A stretch of DNA of 64,000 bases, taken from positions 1,116,001 to 1,180,000 of the forward strand of contig PCDI01000010.1 of the NCBI GenBank assembly GCA_002778195.1, written 5' to 3'. The position numbers and the translations under genes are program-made. The notes below the pieces were generated by a model. It made no database searches. It was not told the origin of the DNA and saw only the letters and a list, made by a program, of their open reading frames with translations. The DNA is from Raffaelea ambrosiae (Eukaryota > Ascomycota > Sordariomycetes > Ophiostomatales > Ophiostomataceae). Positions 12,103 to 24,695 of the stretch are shown here, piece by piece (the first letter of the stretch is position 1; each line of letters starts with the position of its first letter).

Positions 12103-12746
12103 TGTGTTGATACGCCGATGATGGGACAAGACAGGGTACGCTTTCCTCAATTTCGCCAAAAAAAAACCCATGGACAACCGCGGGCATGACTTCCTCCAAC
12201 TCGGAGAGATGTGTGTCGGTAGCTGTTGGAAGCCTTGAGAATCATACCGCGTTGTTCCAAATGTGCAACGAGCAGTTTATAGACTCAAATCGAATTGAAC
12301 CCTTTCATCTCGCAGATCGAGGCATCAAACAGGATCGTAAGGGCAACACCTGGCCTCCCATCAACTATCGAATGTATAAATGTGGTACCGTCTGTGCGTC
12401 CGCAGCGATGTTTGGATGGTGGTGAAAAGACTATTTCTATTTCCCCTTTTAGGGTTTTTTTTTTTTAAATCAAAAACTCCAATATACATCTCTCACGCAA
12501 CAAGAACCAAATTCAACACGTCGTAGCTGACAAAGCGGACAGCAACCAGCACATGGCGCCGCAAACCAACAGTCGTATGGCGAAAGGGAGATAGGGTTGG
12601 CTGTTGGTGCGGTCACAAGTCTCATTCGGAATCGTTCAAGATCGTTCTCGATTCAGCGCCCATCCAGTCTATCTTGGACACGTGAACGATTCGCTGCTCC
12701 CGCATTGCGTCCCTTCTCCCATTCCACCACACTTCTGCTGACCCGC
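12103..12746. other. Spacer between convergent methyltransferase 1 and GH78
   Basis: Three-prime regions of two convergent genes. AT-rich sequence at about 12430-12490 fits transcript ends. No gene seen. Confidence 0.5.
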
Positions 12747-15593
12747 CTACGGCACAAACTGGGAGTCCAGCTTCAGCCCCTGCGGGCCTTGGATGAGAGT
12801 CGGCGGCCATGCCGGATCCTCCGTCCAGGGCGTGTCGTAGTGGTAGTCCCCGCTGCCGACTGTCTCGTCGACACCACTGCCGGCCGGCAGCACCACGTGT
12901 GCCTCGCCGTTCGGCGGCACCGACACGTCCGTGACCATGCGCCCGTCGGCACAGCGCCAGCGCAGCGCGTAGGGCCCGTAGGGGGAGTCGAACGTGACGG
13001 CGGCGTGTCGGACGGTGCCGCCGGGCCGGGGGCGGACGAGGGCGCGCTTCCAGCCGGGCTCGGCCGGGGCCAGGCCGCCGACGGTGCTGTGGAGGAAGGC
13101 GCAGACAGAGCCGAGCGCGTAGTGGTTGAACGACGTCATCTGGCCGGGGTTGATGCTGCCGTCGGGCAGCATCGAGTTCCAGCGTTCCCACTGGGGGGTT
13201 AGATACAAAATAGGAAAGAAAAAAGTGAAACAAAGGGGGGAACCTACGATCGTCGTGGCCCCCATGCCGACCGGGTACAGCCAGCTGGGACAGTCGCGCT
13301 CCTGCAGCATGCGGTACGCGAGCGCCAGCATGCCGTTGTCGGCGAGGGTCTGCAGGATGATGGGCGTGCCGGCAAAGCCGGTGGTGATGCGGAAGGCCTC
13401 CCAGCGGGTCAGCCAGGCGAGGCGGGCGGCGGCGGTCGCCACCTGGTGGGCGTCGTCCGTGGCGTCGTCTGTGGCGTCGTCCGTGGCGCCGTCCAGCAGG
13501 CCGAAGCGCAGGGCCAGCGCATAGGCCGTCTGGGTGTCGGAGGCGAGGCGGCCGCGCGGCGACACGTAGAGCGCGCGGAACGCGCGGCGCAGGCGGGTGG
13601 CGTCGTCGGCGTAGCGTGCTTGCTCGGCGTGGCGGCCCAGGAGGCCGGCGACGTGGGCCGCCCGAGAGGTGACGTGCACGAGGTAGGCGTCGGCGACCAG
13701 GAGGGCGTCGGTGGGGCCGTGGCCCGGCAGCGCGGGCGGCGCGCGGGGGTCGAGCCAGTCGCCGTACTGGACGAGGGCCGGGCTGTAGAGGAGGAGCGTC
13801 TGGGGGTCGCGCGGCACGCCGACGTCGAGCCAGAGCCGCATGCTGTCCCACTGGGCGGCGAGCACGGCGCGGTCGCCCGAGGCCGTGTACACGTCCCAGG
13901 GCGTCAGCACGGCGCAGTCGGCCCAGACGGCCATCGGGTGGTTCTGGTGGAGCGCGAGGTTGCGCCCGGCGGGCACCGCCGGCACGATGATGGGCACGAC
14001 GCCCGTGCCCGTGGCCGTCTGGTCCGCGTAGGCATCGCGCAGCCAGTGGCCGAGGAAGGCGGTGGTGTCGAACAGGAAACTGGCCGTGGGCGCAAACACC
14101 TGCAGGTCGCCCGTCCAGCCGAGCCGCTCGTCGCGCTGGGGGCAGTCCGTGGGCACGGAGACAAAGTTGCCGCGCATCGACCACACCGTGTTCTCGTGCA
14201 GCTGGTTGAGCTGCGCGTGCGAGCTCGTAAACGTGCCGGTGCGGCGGAGATCCGTCGCGATCACCACCGCCGTAAACAGGCGGAGGACGGCCGCGTCGCC
14301 GCCGAGAGCCGCCGCCGCCGCCGCCGCCGTGTCGCCCCGGCCCAGGCCGATCTCGGCATAGCGGAAGCCGTGGAACGTGAAGCGCGGCTCGTAGCCCTTG
14401 GTGCGGCCGCCCAGCCGGAGCACGTCGGTGCACTTGGCCGTCCGCAGCGGCCGCATGCCCATCTCGCCGTGCTCCAGCACCTCGGCATACCGGATGGTCA
14501 GCTCGTCCCCGTCCCCGCCGCCGCCGTCGCGGCCGGGGCGAATGTCGTCTTCGATCCGCACCCAGCCGACCAGGTTCTGCCCAAAGTCGAGCACCGTCTT
14601 GCCCGCGGGCGTGTGGATCAACGCGGTCGGCCGCACGTCCATGATCCGCCGCACCGGCGCCACGTCGGGGGCCACCAGCTCGGCCGCCGGAAACGGCAGC
14701 TCCTCGCACGGGCCGACGGCCGGAGGACGGCCATGCTCCGTCTCCTCCTCCTCCTCCTCCTCGGCTGTGGACCAGGCAGGGTCGTCGAGCCGGGTGTCGT
14801 AGATTTCGCCGTCGTAGATCTCCGCCGCCAAGAGCGGCCCGTCCAGGTACGCCCACGAGGCATCCGTGGAGCAGACCACGGCGCCGTCGATCTCGAGCTG
14901 GCCCAGGAACCCGAGGCGGTCGCCGAAGATATCAAACACGCCCGGCCGTCCCAGGCGGCCGGCATACCAGCCCTCGCCCACATAGGCCCCGATGACGTTG
15001 GCGCCCGGCCGCAGCAGAGCGCCGACGTCGTAGGTCTGGTAGTGCAGGCGGTGCCGGTAGGACTGCCAGCCGGGCGCCAGCACATGGTCGCCGACTTTTT
15101 GGCCGTTGATCTCGACCTCGTAGAGGCCGTGGGCCGTCGCATAGAGCCGTGCCTGGACGGGTCCGGTGGCTGTCCCCTCGGCGACCACAAACGTCTTGCG
15201 AACGCGGAACGGCCTCTTGGTGGCGCCTTGGCCTTGCGGCGGCCGCGAGATGAGGCGGGCCGCCCAGTCGGACCGCTGCAGCAGGGCGGCCTCGACGGCG
15301 AGGGTGGCCCAGTCGGTGCTGGAGCCGTCCTGGCCGTGGGCGCGGACGCGTATCTGGGCGCGTTCGCGCGATGCGAGCGGCGCGAATGGCCACGGCACCA
15401 GCACCGACTCGGCCGATGCCTCGTGGACGCTCTCTTCCTTGCCGTTGCGCGACACCACGATGTCGTAGCTGGCCTGGCGCCAGTTCCGGACGGTGGTGGC
15501 ACGGAACCGCCAGGAAAGCCTCGGCGAGGCGGCCGACAGGCCCAGGCCGTCGTGGTGGTGCTCGGCCTGCAGCTGGGCAATCGAGACGGACAT
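12747..15593 (-). CDS. GH78 alpha-L-rhamnosidase
   Basis: Two exons, 15593-13248 and 13190-12747 (929 aa), with a 57-bp GTAGGT...CCCAG intron in phase 0. The protein starts MSVSIAQLQAEHH with no signal peptide, so it may be intracellular and act on imported rhamnosides. Domain order follows GH78: an N-terminal beta-sandwich, the WQSYRHRLHYQTYDV and GEGWYAGRLG segments of the rhamnosidase N-terminal domain (about 210-260), the catalytic (alpha/alpha)6 barrel with the family hallmark DCPQRDERLGWTGD (483-496), and a C-terminal beta domain. An acidic DDAT repeat sits in the barrel region. It is transcribed away from the sugar-transporter gene across a shared 865-bp promoter. Family identification is firm; substrate preference is not visible. 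Confidence 0.95.
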   Translation of the reverse strand: MSVSIAQLQAEHHHDGLGLSAASPRLSWRFRATTVRNWRQASYDIVVSRNGKEESVHEASAESVLVPWPFAPLASRERAQIRVRAHGQDGSSTDWATLAVEAALLQRSDWAARLISRPPQGQGATKRPFRVRKTFVVAEGTATGPVQARLYATAHGLYEVEINGQKVGDHVLAPGWQSYRHRLHYQTYDVGALLRPGANVIGAYVGEGWYAGRLGRPGVFDIFGDRLGFLGQLEIDGAVVCSTDASWAYLDGPLLAAEIYDGEIYDTRLDDPAWSTAEEEEEEETEHGRPPAVGPCEELPFPAAELVAPDVAPVRRIMDVRPTALIHTPAGKTVLDFGQNLVGWVRIEDDIRPGRDGGGGDGDELTIRYAEVLEHGEMGMRPLRTAKCTDVLRLGGRTKGYEPRFTFHGFRYAEIGLGRGDTAAAAAAALGGDAAVLRLFTAVVIATDLRRTGTFTSSHAQLNQLHENTVWSMRGNFVSVPTDCPQRDERLGWTGDLQVFAPTASFLFDTTAFLGHWLRDAYADQTATGTGVVPIIVPAVPAGRNLALHQNHPMAVWADCAVLTPWDVYTASGDRAVLAAQWDSMRLWLDVGVPRDPQTLLLYSPALVQYGDWLDPRAPPALPGHGPTDALLVADAYLVHVTSRAAHVAGLLGRHAEQARYADDATRLRRAFRALYVSPRGRLASDTQTAYALALRFGLLDGATDDATDDATDDAHQVATAAARLAWLTRWEAFRITTGFAGTPIILQTLADNGMLALAYRMLQERDCPSWLYPVGMGATTIVGSPLCFTFFFPILYLTPQWERWNSMLPDGSINPGQMTSFNHYALGSVCAFLHSTVGGLAPAEPGWKRALVRPRPGGTVRHAAVTFDSPYGPYALRWRCADGRMVTDVSVPPNGEAHVVLPAGSGVDETVGSGDYHYDTPWTEDPAWPPTLIQGPQGLKLDSQFVP
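13451..13492. repeat. 12-bp tandem repeat within GH78 coding sequence
   Basis: About three to four copies of a 12-bp unit (GTGGCGTCGTCC on the plus strand) encode a run of DDAT units inside the predicted catalytic barrel of the rhamnosidase. The repeat keeps the frame and probably forms a surface loop. Confidence 0.75.
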
Positions 15594-16458
15594 GGTGGAG
15601 GGGGGTGGATGGTCAGAGGATTGGGGTGGGCAACGGCAGGCTTCCGAGAAGCTTGCTTGCTTGCTTGCTTGTTTGATCCCCCAACCCGGCATTCGGCTGT
15701 ACAAATACAATGCCCAGGCGTGTCCCGGCTTGCCTCGGGCCTTGTCAGACCGAGACATTCTGGCTGGACGGGCCATCTAGCCCCATTCGAGCCGGCCATT
15801 CCCTTTTCCAGCCTCTGAGCTGCCCAGCGTCGTCATCGCCGGGCATCTCTGACTTCGTTCTAGATCAGCCCGAAAATGGCATGTTGCTGGCCTACTCGAG
15901 AACCCGGACAACCGCAGCTTGTTCCCGGAGGGACGTCTCCGGGCATTTCTCCGCCGTTTTGTTCTCCACACGCTTCTCCGCTGGCCTGCTCGGATGGCCT
16001 TCTCCGCGCGCCTTCTCCGCCCCTTGGCCGGAATACCACCCAACCCCGACTAGCGAGCGGCCATGGTCACCTTGCGCCCATCCTGACTAGTGAGGGCACC
16101 CATGGACACCTCGAGGTCACGCTGTCTGATCTCTCTCGGATATACGCTCCCCCTCTGGGGTCCCCGCAACCGTCGTTCTTCTCCGCGCGCTAGTGGCTCT
16201 GTGTCTGGGGTATCCTCGGGGGGGCTGGTCTCCTTTTGCCAAGCCTGAGGACCGCTTGTCCGCCGCAGTGCTCAGGCGATTGTCCTCGGGGCAAAAGGGG
16301 CAGGAGGAGCCTTGACTCCATGCCCGTCGAAATATGGATATATCGTCCAAGTCTGCATCCGACCATGGTGCTGTCCGGCACGCCACCCAGCACGCACTCC
16401 GGATTCTGTCGAGTCTGTTGCACAAGTTCCGACATTCACAGACACGATCACTGGCAAG
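15594..16458. promoter_or_regulatory. Bidirectional promoter of GH78 and MFS transporter
   Basis: No coding sequence is seen in this 865-bp spacer between divergent genes, so the rhamnosidase and the transporter probably share control elements. Visible elements: a (CTTG)n microsatellite at 15651-15671, the 20-bp inverted repeat at 15924-15943, several CTTCTCCGC-like words at about 15945-16015 and again near 16175, and an imperfect direct repeat (16048-16073 and 16085-16111) around CATGG-CACC. Co-regulation is inferred from arrangement. Confidence 0.65.
15924..15943. promoter_or_regulatory. Inverted repeat, candidate zinc-cluster factor site
   Basis: CCCGGAG and CTCCGGG arms, perfect over 7 bp, flank the six bases GGACGT. 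Read another way it is CGG-N10-CCG, the kind of inverted CGG triplet bound by dimeric Zn2Cys6 proteins. It lies mid-promoter between GH78 and the transporter. Binding by the nearby zinc-cluster protein is only a hypothesis. Confidence 0.5.
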
Positions 16459-18683
<2,225 letters not shown>

Positions 18684-21600
18684 GTCAAAGACGGCAGGAA
18701 CGACAGATGGAAGAAACGGCAAGGAGAATAGCTGCAATGTAGTAGGTTTAGAACAGTAGTCAATATACCTGAATCTTGTCGTCCATTTCGTGTAGGGGGG
18801 CTCTACCTTGTAAAAATTTGGAACCCTGTAGAAGCGTAGAAACACGAGAGAATTGAAAATGAAAAATGAAAATGAAAAAAAAAAAAAATGAAAAATGAAA
18901 AAGGAATTTAAAAAAAAAAAAACGATGTATACTTAGAATAGGGGAATAGGGAGGACCGCAGCTGCAAGACTTGTCATCGGCGGACACCAGAAAAGATGAT
19001 GCCGGATCGGGTAGTTAGTTTCTTGCATCTCTTGGAAACCTCTTGGAAACTCTGGTAGACGGGATGGCGGCCATGTGAGATACATATATTGCTGGCGGCT
19101 CTGTGGTTTTTTTTTAGTCTAAGCAGTCATCATGGACAGGGAAACCCGCAGAATACAAAACACCAAAACACCAAAACACCAGAAACAAGGAAATGTGGCG
19201 GGCTGGGTGAGATGCATCAGCTGTCCGTGTTTGTCCGAATTGGTCGCCATTTGGGGCGAGGAAAATCGGCAGGATCAGCACTGCTGGCCACGACGCGCGC
19301 CCATGCTGACGAGGGTGTTTTATGCTGACATTGACCAACTATGCGCTGGTGAAGTCGGCCTTCGCAGTGTCCTCCCCCTTGGTGCAGTGTGCCATCCCGA
19401 GGCGGCCATTTGCAATGCGTATTGTAAGAGTGTGTTTCTGCCGTGGCGGCGTCGCATAGTGCATTTGTGCTTGTCACACATGCCTCCAATATCGACAGAG
19501 TGGACGCCAAGGAATCCTATTTTCAGGCGTCGCCGCTGTGAATCCAGGCGCCGTGCAGACAGAATATGAGCAGTCGTAACCGTGGGAGCAAGGAGAGACA
19601 ATCCAGGCCAAGGAGGTGCAGCCAAGAAGGATGGGCAAATCGGGAGGGAACAAACAGAAACAGAGGAGAAACCGAGAAACAAGCAACAAAACGGTTGCTG
19701 ATCTGGCCCACCCACCACCCCAAAAGATGACCCCGACTGACAGCAGCGGCGCAAGCCATCCGCCGGACCAACCAGAATGCCCGGCGACCCTCCTCGATTG
19801 TGCGGGAAGCGGACGATCTGATTGGGGAGAGATTGTTTGCGACATGGAGTCGTCTTTAATTAGAAGCGGTGGTCCTTGTGGACGGGAAAAAAAAGAGAAA
19901 AAAAAGAGAAAAAAAAGAAAAAAAAAGAAAAAAAGAGGGTGTGAGATTACGGGGTCTGGTGGGCTGGAAGTGCCGGAGGAAGAAAGACTACGCCGTCAGA
20001 GGTAGAATAAACGCAATGGGAGAAGCAGGGACCAGATGGATCAGCCACAGCAGGGATCGTCCGGCAGTGCACAGAATGAAACGAAACACAGTATCGTGGC
20101 GATCACGAACGATCCAAGGTTGAAAAGGTTGGAAGGCAAGAATCTGAACCAACAATACAAACGATACAAAAACAGAGACCATAAACGATATCATAAACGA
20201 TATCATAAACGAGAATTGAAAACCACATTTGCCACGTCAACTCTCTTTCCCATCACCAACACAACGGACCCTGGTCAACCAGGCTACAACCTGTCCCAAC
20301 AACCATGCTCGTCGCATTTGGTTTGTGATGACTGCGACGGGCTGCATTTCGGGCCTCACTGCCTTGTCGAAACCTGCGCACCCTCCCCTTGGCTTCTTTG
20401 TAAACGACGCAAACGCTGGAGGACCCTTGCTCTCAGCATGCAGTTCCCCCGTGTCGGCCCTCCGGCCACACGAGAATCGCCGCATCTAGTCTAGTTCGCA
20501 TGCACTGTTTTTACGAGTTGCCCGCTGTGCAAGCGTCTGTTGGTCCTCTTCCGTCTCCAGCCTTGTCGCTCCGTCTCAAGGGAGACTGGGCAATGGACGC
20601 CTGGCCATCACAGCCTCCCAACAAAGAAGGGGATGCATGGCCACATGCCTACACGAACAACCATGCAGAAGCCGCTTCCTCCCTCTCCTTGTCGCTCTGC
20701 CTCTTGGATTGTCCAAAAACGGACATCCCTGCTTGTCGCGTCTCCCCACGGACGACTCTTCTCGCCGTCTCTCTGCCTCTCACCCGTTGCCTCTGCTCGG
20801 AGCACCTTTTCCTCCGGTCATCATGGGGACGAAGAAATGAAAATCTCGACAACAGATCCGGTCAGCACTACACTGTACAAGGGAAGAGGACCGTAAGACT
20901 GTAAGACTGGGGAAATTGCCCGTGGAAAAGTCTGACAGCTGCACGAGGCACTGTCCAACAACCATGCTTTCTTGCTGCACTTTGTCAATTTTTTTTTGTT
21001 GCCATTGCCTCTTGCATCCCACTGTTTGTTTGCTTTACTGGCATTATGACAACACAGTGTCAACGGAAGATCCCCCAAGAGAAGGCCCGCATAGGAGGCC
21101 ACCATGCCTCTCCCCGACCAGCACACCTTTTTCTTATGTTTATTTGTTTTTCCGCCTCATACACCTCTCCATTGTAACCCATGTGCTGTCGGTGTCCCGG
21201 CAGGGTGGCTTCGAAAGAACTCGTAACCCCCCCCTTCCCGCACCTTCCTGCACCTTCCTGCATGCAGGCCTTACGAGACCCTCCCCCCTCTCCCAGCTGC
21301 GTGTACAATGAAAGACACACAAGAAGCTTAACACCAGTTCTGATATGACTCTTGGCATGTAGTCTGCCGGCCCTCCCGCCACTTTGGATTCTTCTCCTCT
21401 TTCCCGCTTTTCTTCTTATTTGAATGGCCCGCACCTCCCTCTGAAAAGGACATGACCTCCTCTTCGTCGCCTCCTCTTCTCTTGTCCCAGCTGTCCGGAG
21501 TCTCGCCCGTTCCCCCAACACATGAACCGCGGTCCGAGACGACTCCTGCCACCCACGATCAGTCTTCAGCCCTAAGAGGCCAGAGTCGAGACCAGAGTCA

Positions 21601-21740
21601 AGATCAGAGTCTGGACCACAGAGCTTCCATACCTCTCCTCGAGGACCAGCACTTCTCGGCTCACCACCGCTTACCAGCTTTTGCCTCGCTCGCCCTCCCC
21701 TCGCTCCTCCCGCTCCTCCCGCTCCTCCCCCGTCGCCACA
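18684..21740. other. 3-kb spacer without a recognisable gene
   Basis: I found no gene here. It contains A-rich low-complexity DNA (about 18870-18925), an AAAAAAG-type microsatellite (about 19888-19936), a 12-bp tandem repeat at 20180-20212 and pyrimidine-rich sequence (about 21640-21735) just before the next gene. Open frames present are short and lack splice partners or family resemblance. Confidence 0.5.
20180..20212. repeat. 12-bp tandem repeat (CATAAACGATAT)
   Basis: Two full and one partial copy of CATAAACGATAT in tandem, in noncoding sequence. Confidence 0.85.
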
Positions 21741-22481
21741 ATGTCGGCCCCCTCGCTCCCCCTCGTCGCCACCCTCGCCCTGCTCGTCGCCGACGCCACC
21801 ATCGAGCTCGGCTTCGTCACCAGCATGGTCTCGTACCTCCACAGCGGCGCCCCCAGCGGCATCTACGTCATCAACAACCCCGACGGCCGCGGCGGCACCT
21901 ACAACCTCTTTGGCAAGCCCAAGAACGTCCTCGTCGACCAGGGCCACACCAGCAACGGCGCCGCCGGCACCGGCATTGTCCTCATTGGCATTGTCGGCGT
22001 CGTCGCCCTCTTCGCCCGGCGCTGGATCTACCGGCCGTCGTCTTCCCCGTTCCAGCGCTTTCTCGGCCGCTTCTTCTACTACACCTGGGTCGCCCTGCAG
22101 GTGCCGGCGCTGCTGCTCACCATTGGCGCCCTGGGCTACGTGTTCAACGTCACCAACGCCCACCGCGGCCAGACCATCGACCAAGCGCTGGCCGCCTCTC
22201 TGAGCGTGGATGCGGGCCCTCAGCCACCCTACCCGCTGGACTCGTGGACCCCGCAGAACTGGTTCCAGGCCGTGGTGTCGCAGCTCGACTTTGCCGATCC
22301 GGATCTGCACGCCGACCTGGCGCGGCACCTGCGCATCATGAAGGGCTGGCAGTACAACCTGATTCCGCTGTTCCTCGTCCAGCTGGCCGAGACAGTGGCG
22401 GCGCTCCTCGACTTTGTGCAGTGGCGGCGACGCATGGCCTCGGGCAACCACGGGAATGCGCCTGTTGCTTTGAAGGCGTAG
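21741..22481 (+). CDS. Hypothetical four-helix membrane protein
   Basis: A single-exon frame of 246 aa starting at the ATG after CGTCGCCACA, a good fungal start context. I do not recognise a named family. Hydrophobic segments fall at about residues 6-31, 75-92, 111-136 and 215-232, giving a likely four-helix integral membrane protein. The loop between helices 1 and 2 (about 35-72) is Gly/Asn-rich; the loop between helices 3 and 4 carries PQNWFQAVVSQLDF. A short basic tail (QWRRR) follows the last helix. Codon third positions are strongly C-biased, supporting real coding. It has no clear partner among its neighbours. Confidence 0.85.
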   Translation: MSAPSLPLVATLALLVADATIELGFVTSMVSYLHSGAPSGIYVINNPDGRGGTYNLFGKPKNVLVDQGHTSNGAAGTGIVLIGIVGVVALFARRWIYRPSSSPFQRFLGRFFYYTWVALQVPALLLTIGALGYVFNVTNAHRGQTIDQALAASLSVDAGPQPPYPLDSWTPQNWFQAVVSQLDFADPDLHADLARHLRIMKGWQYNLIPLFLVQLAETVAALLDFVQWRRRMASGNHGNAPVALKA

Positions 22482-23265
22482 TTGATCCGCTTTCGCTTTT
22501 TGCTCTTCTGCACGTTTGGGCTCCGTTTTCGTTTTCTGTTTCGTCGATCTCCGCTATCTTTGATACCGTTTGGATACCGTTTCCTGTTTTCCTTGTTTGT
22601 CGTTTTCACTTCGTCGTCATTCGCTTTCTGGTCTGTGCCCTCTGTCTTGTGGGTTGTCCAATCTCGGAGGGTTTTTTTTTTTTAACTTCCTTTCCTTCCT
22701 TTTTTTTCGATTCTTGTACACAAATGGTTTTTTTTTTTCAGCATGCAGTCGTTTGTCTCGTAGAGGTGAACTACCGACCATTTTTGAGGCGGAAACATTG
22801 AGTGGCTTTGGGTAAAAGGAGGATAGCATAATTAGAATCCACAGTCAAGATCGTGTCAAAGAAAAAAAAAAAGGCATTAGGTCAATTGCAATCCCCAATG
22901 GCAAGCCATGCTCTCGCGTCATACTCTCGCGCCGCCCCCGGTTCGTGTCATGGACAGCCAGGCGCTGCTGTCCGTCGTCGTTAAGTCGTCTCTAATCTTG
23001 TTGCCGAAACGCGTCCCCGAATATGAAAACAATATCGCAAACAAGTTTCTCCGAAAACCCACATCCAAACCAAAATCGTATCAATGGAAAGACTTGTCAC
23101 TCGGCCTCGACCCCAATCGTCGCTCGCTCGCTCGCCACACTCGTTCCCATCCTTGCACATCTGGGACTGTCGCACCTGTCATTCGCCCCAGGTTTGTACC
23201 CAGGTTTGTACCCGCTCCAGCAGAGAGTCCTCCCAAGGCTTCTCTGTCTCCTGTCTCTCCTCTGT
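22482..23265. other. Spacer between convergent membrane-protein and zinc-finger genes
   Basis: Three-prime flanks with T-rich stretches (about 22670-22740). No gene seen. Confidence 0.5.
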
Positions 23266-24103
23266 TCAAAACGCCAGCAGTCGGCTCCCGTCCACCAGCC
23301 CCCGGATCCCCGTCTGCACCTTGGCAAACCGCGTGAGCCCGCACGACTCGCTCTCAAAGTGGTTGATCAGCGCCGCCAGCGTCTTGAAGTCCTTGCGGCA
23401 GCTTACCTGCGGGCAGTGGTACAGCGCCTGCTGGTGGGCCGGCGACTGCAGATGCTGGTTCAGCGACTGCAGGGAGTTGTACTCGCGGTGGCAGAGGTAG
23501 CACTCGAAATAGTCGCCGTTCCAGGCCTGGTCCGTGGCGCCCCACGACGGCGAGCCCGTCCACCCGATCAGGTTCTTGGAGATCTGGCCGCGGGCATCGA
23601 CAGAGCGGACCAGCCGGTAGATGGCGTCGCGGTTGAGGTTGGGCGCTTGGGGGCAGGCGCCGTTCTCGAGGTGGTGGACGAGTCCAGTGGCGGAGGTGAG
23701 GCCGCGCTTGCAAAAGGGGCAGGCCATTTTCTGGCCGATGTGGACGCGGGAACGTTGGTGCTGGGTGGGGGGAAGGGGTTAGCGGAAAGAATGGACTGGA
23801 AGCACGAAAGAAAGAGGATGAAACGGGAGAAAAGAACGTGATAGAAGTAAACGAGACAAGTGGATCAAAGAAGCAGGTGCAAGAATCATCACTCACCGTC
23901 CTCAGGTTGTTCATGCTCTGGAACTCCCTCTTGCAGTCACGGCAGTAGTAATGGTCGGTAATCTCGTGGCTGTCGCGGTCCTCCGTCGACATAAACGTGT
24001 CGTCGCACACGGCGCATTCGAATACATAGTGGCCTTTGGCACTCATGTGCTGTTGGCGAGCATGGTGGGTATTGAAGGTACGGTCGCAGCGAGGGCACTC
24101 CAT
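23266..24103 (-). CDS. C2H2-type multi-zinc-finger protein
   Basis: Two exons, 24103-23897 and 23760-23266 (233 aa), over a 136-bp GTGAGT...CCCAG intron in phase 0 that falls inside the third finger. Fingers or finger-like units in order: CPRCDRTF...H-H at the N-terminus, CAVCDDTF...H-H, CRDCKREF...H-x-H (rebuilt by splicing), CPFCKRG...H-H-x-C, CYLCHREY...H-H, and a last unit C-x4-C...H-x4-C. Several have His or Cys spacing that departs from the classic C2H2. With six units and almost nothing else, it is probably a nucleic-acid-binding or RNA-associated nuclear protein. The family is common and poorly characterised in ascomycetes, so no specific target can be given. Confidence 0.9.
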
Positions 24104-24695
24104 CGTCGAGCTAAGCGAGATCGGCTATGGGACGCAGTGCGGCCAATGCGGGGCACAGAGACGGAGCAAGGACAACGAACGGCAAAACACGCCGTGGAAG
24201 CGAGGAAAAGAGCAGAGTGAAGCCAATTGGGAAAAGAAAACGGCGTGGATGCGATCGAGGAAAGTTGCCCAAGAGGAAGGTCAGCTGGAGAGGGGAGAGG
24301 GAAGGAGCGATGAGGGTTGCTGCGTTTCTTATTTGTACCCAATGTTGGCGCGCTCCAAACGGGTTTAAAAACGTTCATGCAGTTCAAGACGGTACGAGCG
24401 AACGTCCCCTTAGAGTTCACGCAAACACGGCGAAACAAAACCACCCCATTCAGAAGAACACGGTGAATTGTGTAAGATACAGCCATCGCCTTTAATACAT
24501 CTCTCTTGTTTGTGACGTTTGCCATTGTTTGCAGTGTCTTCTTTTTTAAAACCAATATTCTTCCATAAAAACAAATTTTTTTTTTAGCAAACAAGAGTTA
24601 GTTGTTTGTATGAGATGACATGTGTGCTGCTCGGGGATGGAACGATTCTAGAGGTTACATGGCTGAGGTGCGAGGTTGGTGTAAGCAAAAATACC
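24104..24695. other. Spacer between zinc-finger and kinase genes
   Basis: Promoter of the zinc-finger gene and 3' region of the kinase gene. No gene seen. Confidence 0.5.

Noticed and set aside
13446..15818. Plus-strand frame of 790 aa opposite GH78
   Set aside because: Antisense shadow of a GC-rich gene; Arg/Gly/Val-rich composition, while the minus strand has the full GH78 motif set.
21060..22451. Minus-strand frame of 463 aa opposite the four-helix protein
   Set aside because: Gly/Val/Arg-rich shadow; the plus strand shows coherent membrane helices and C-biased third positions.
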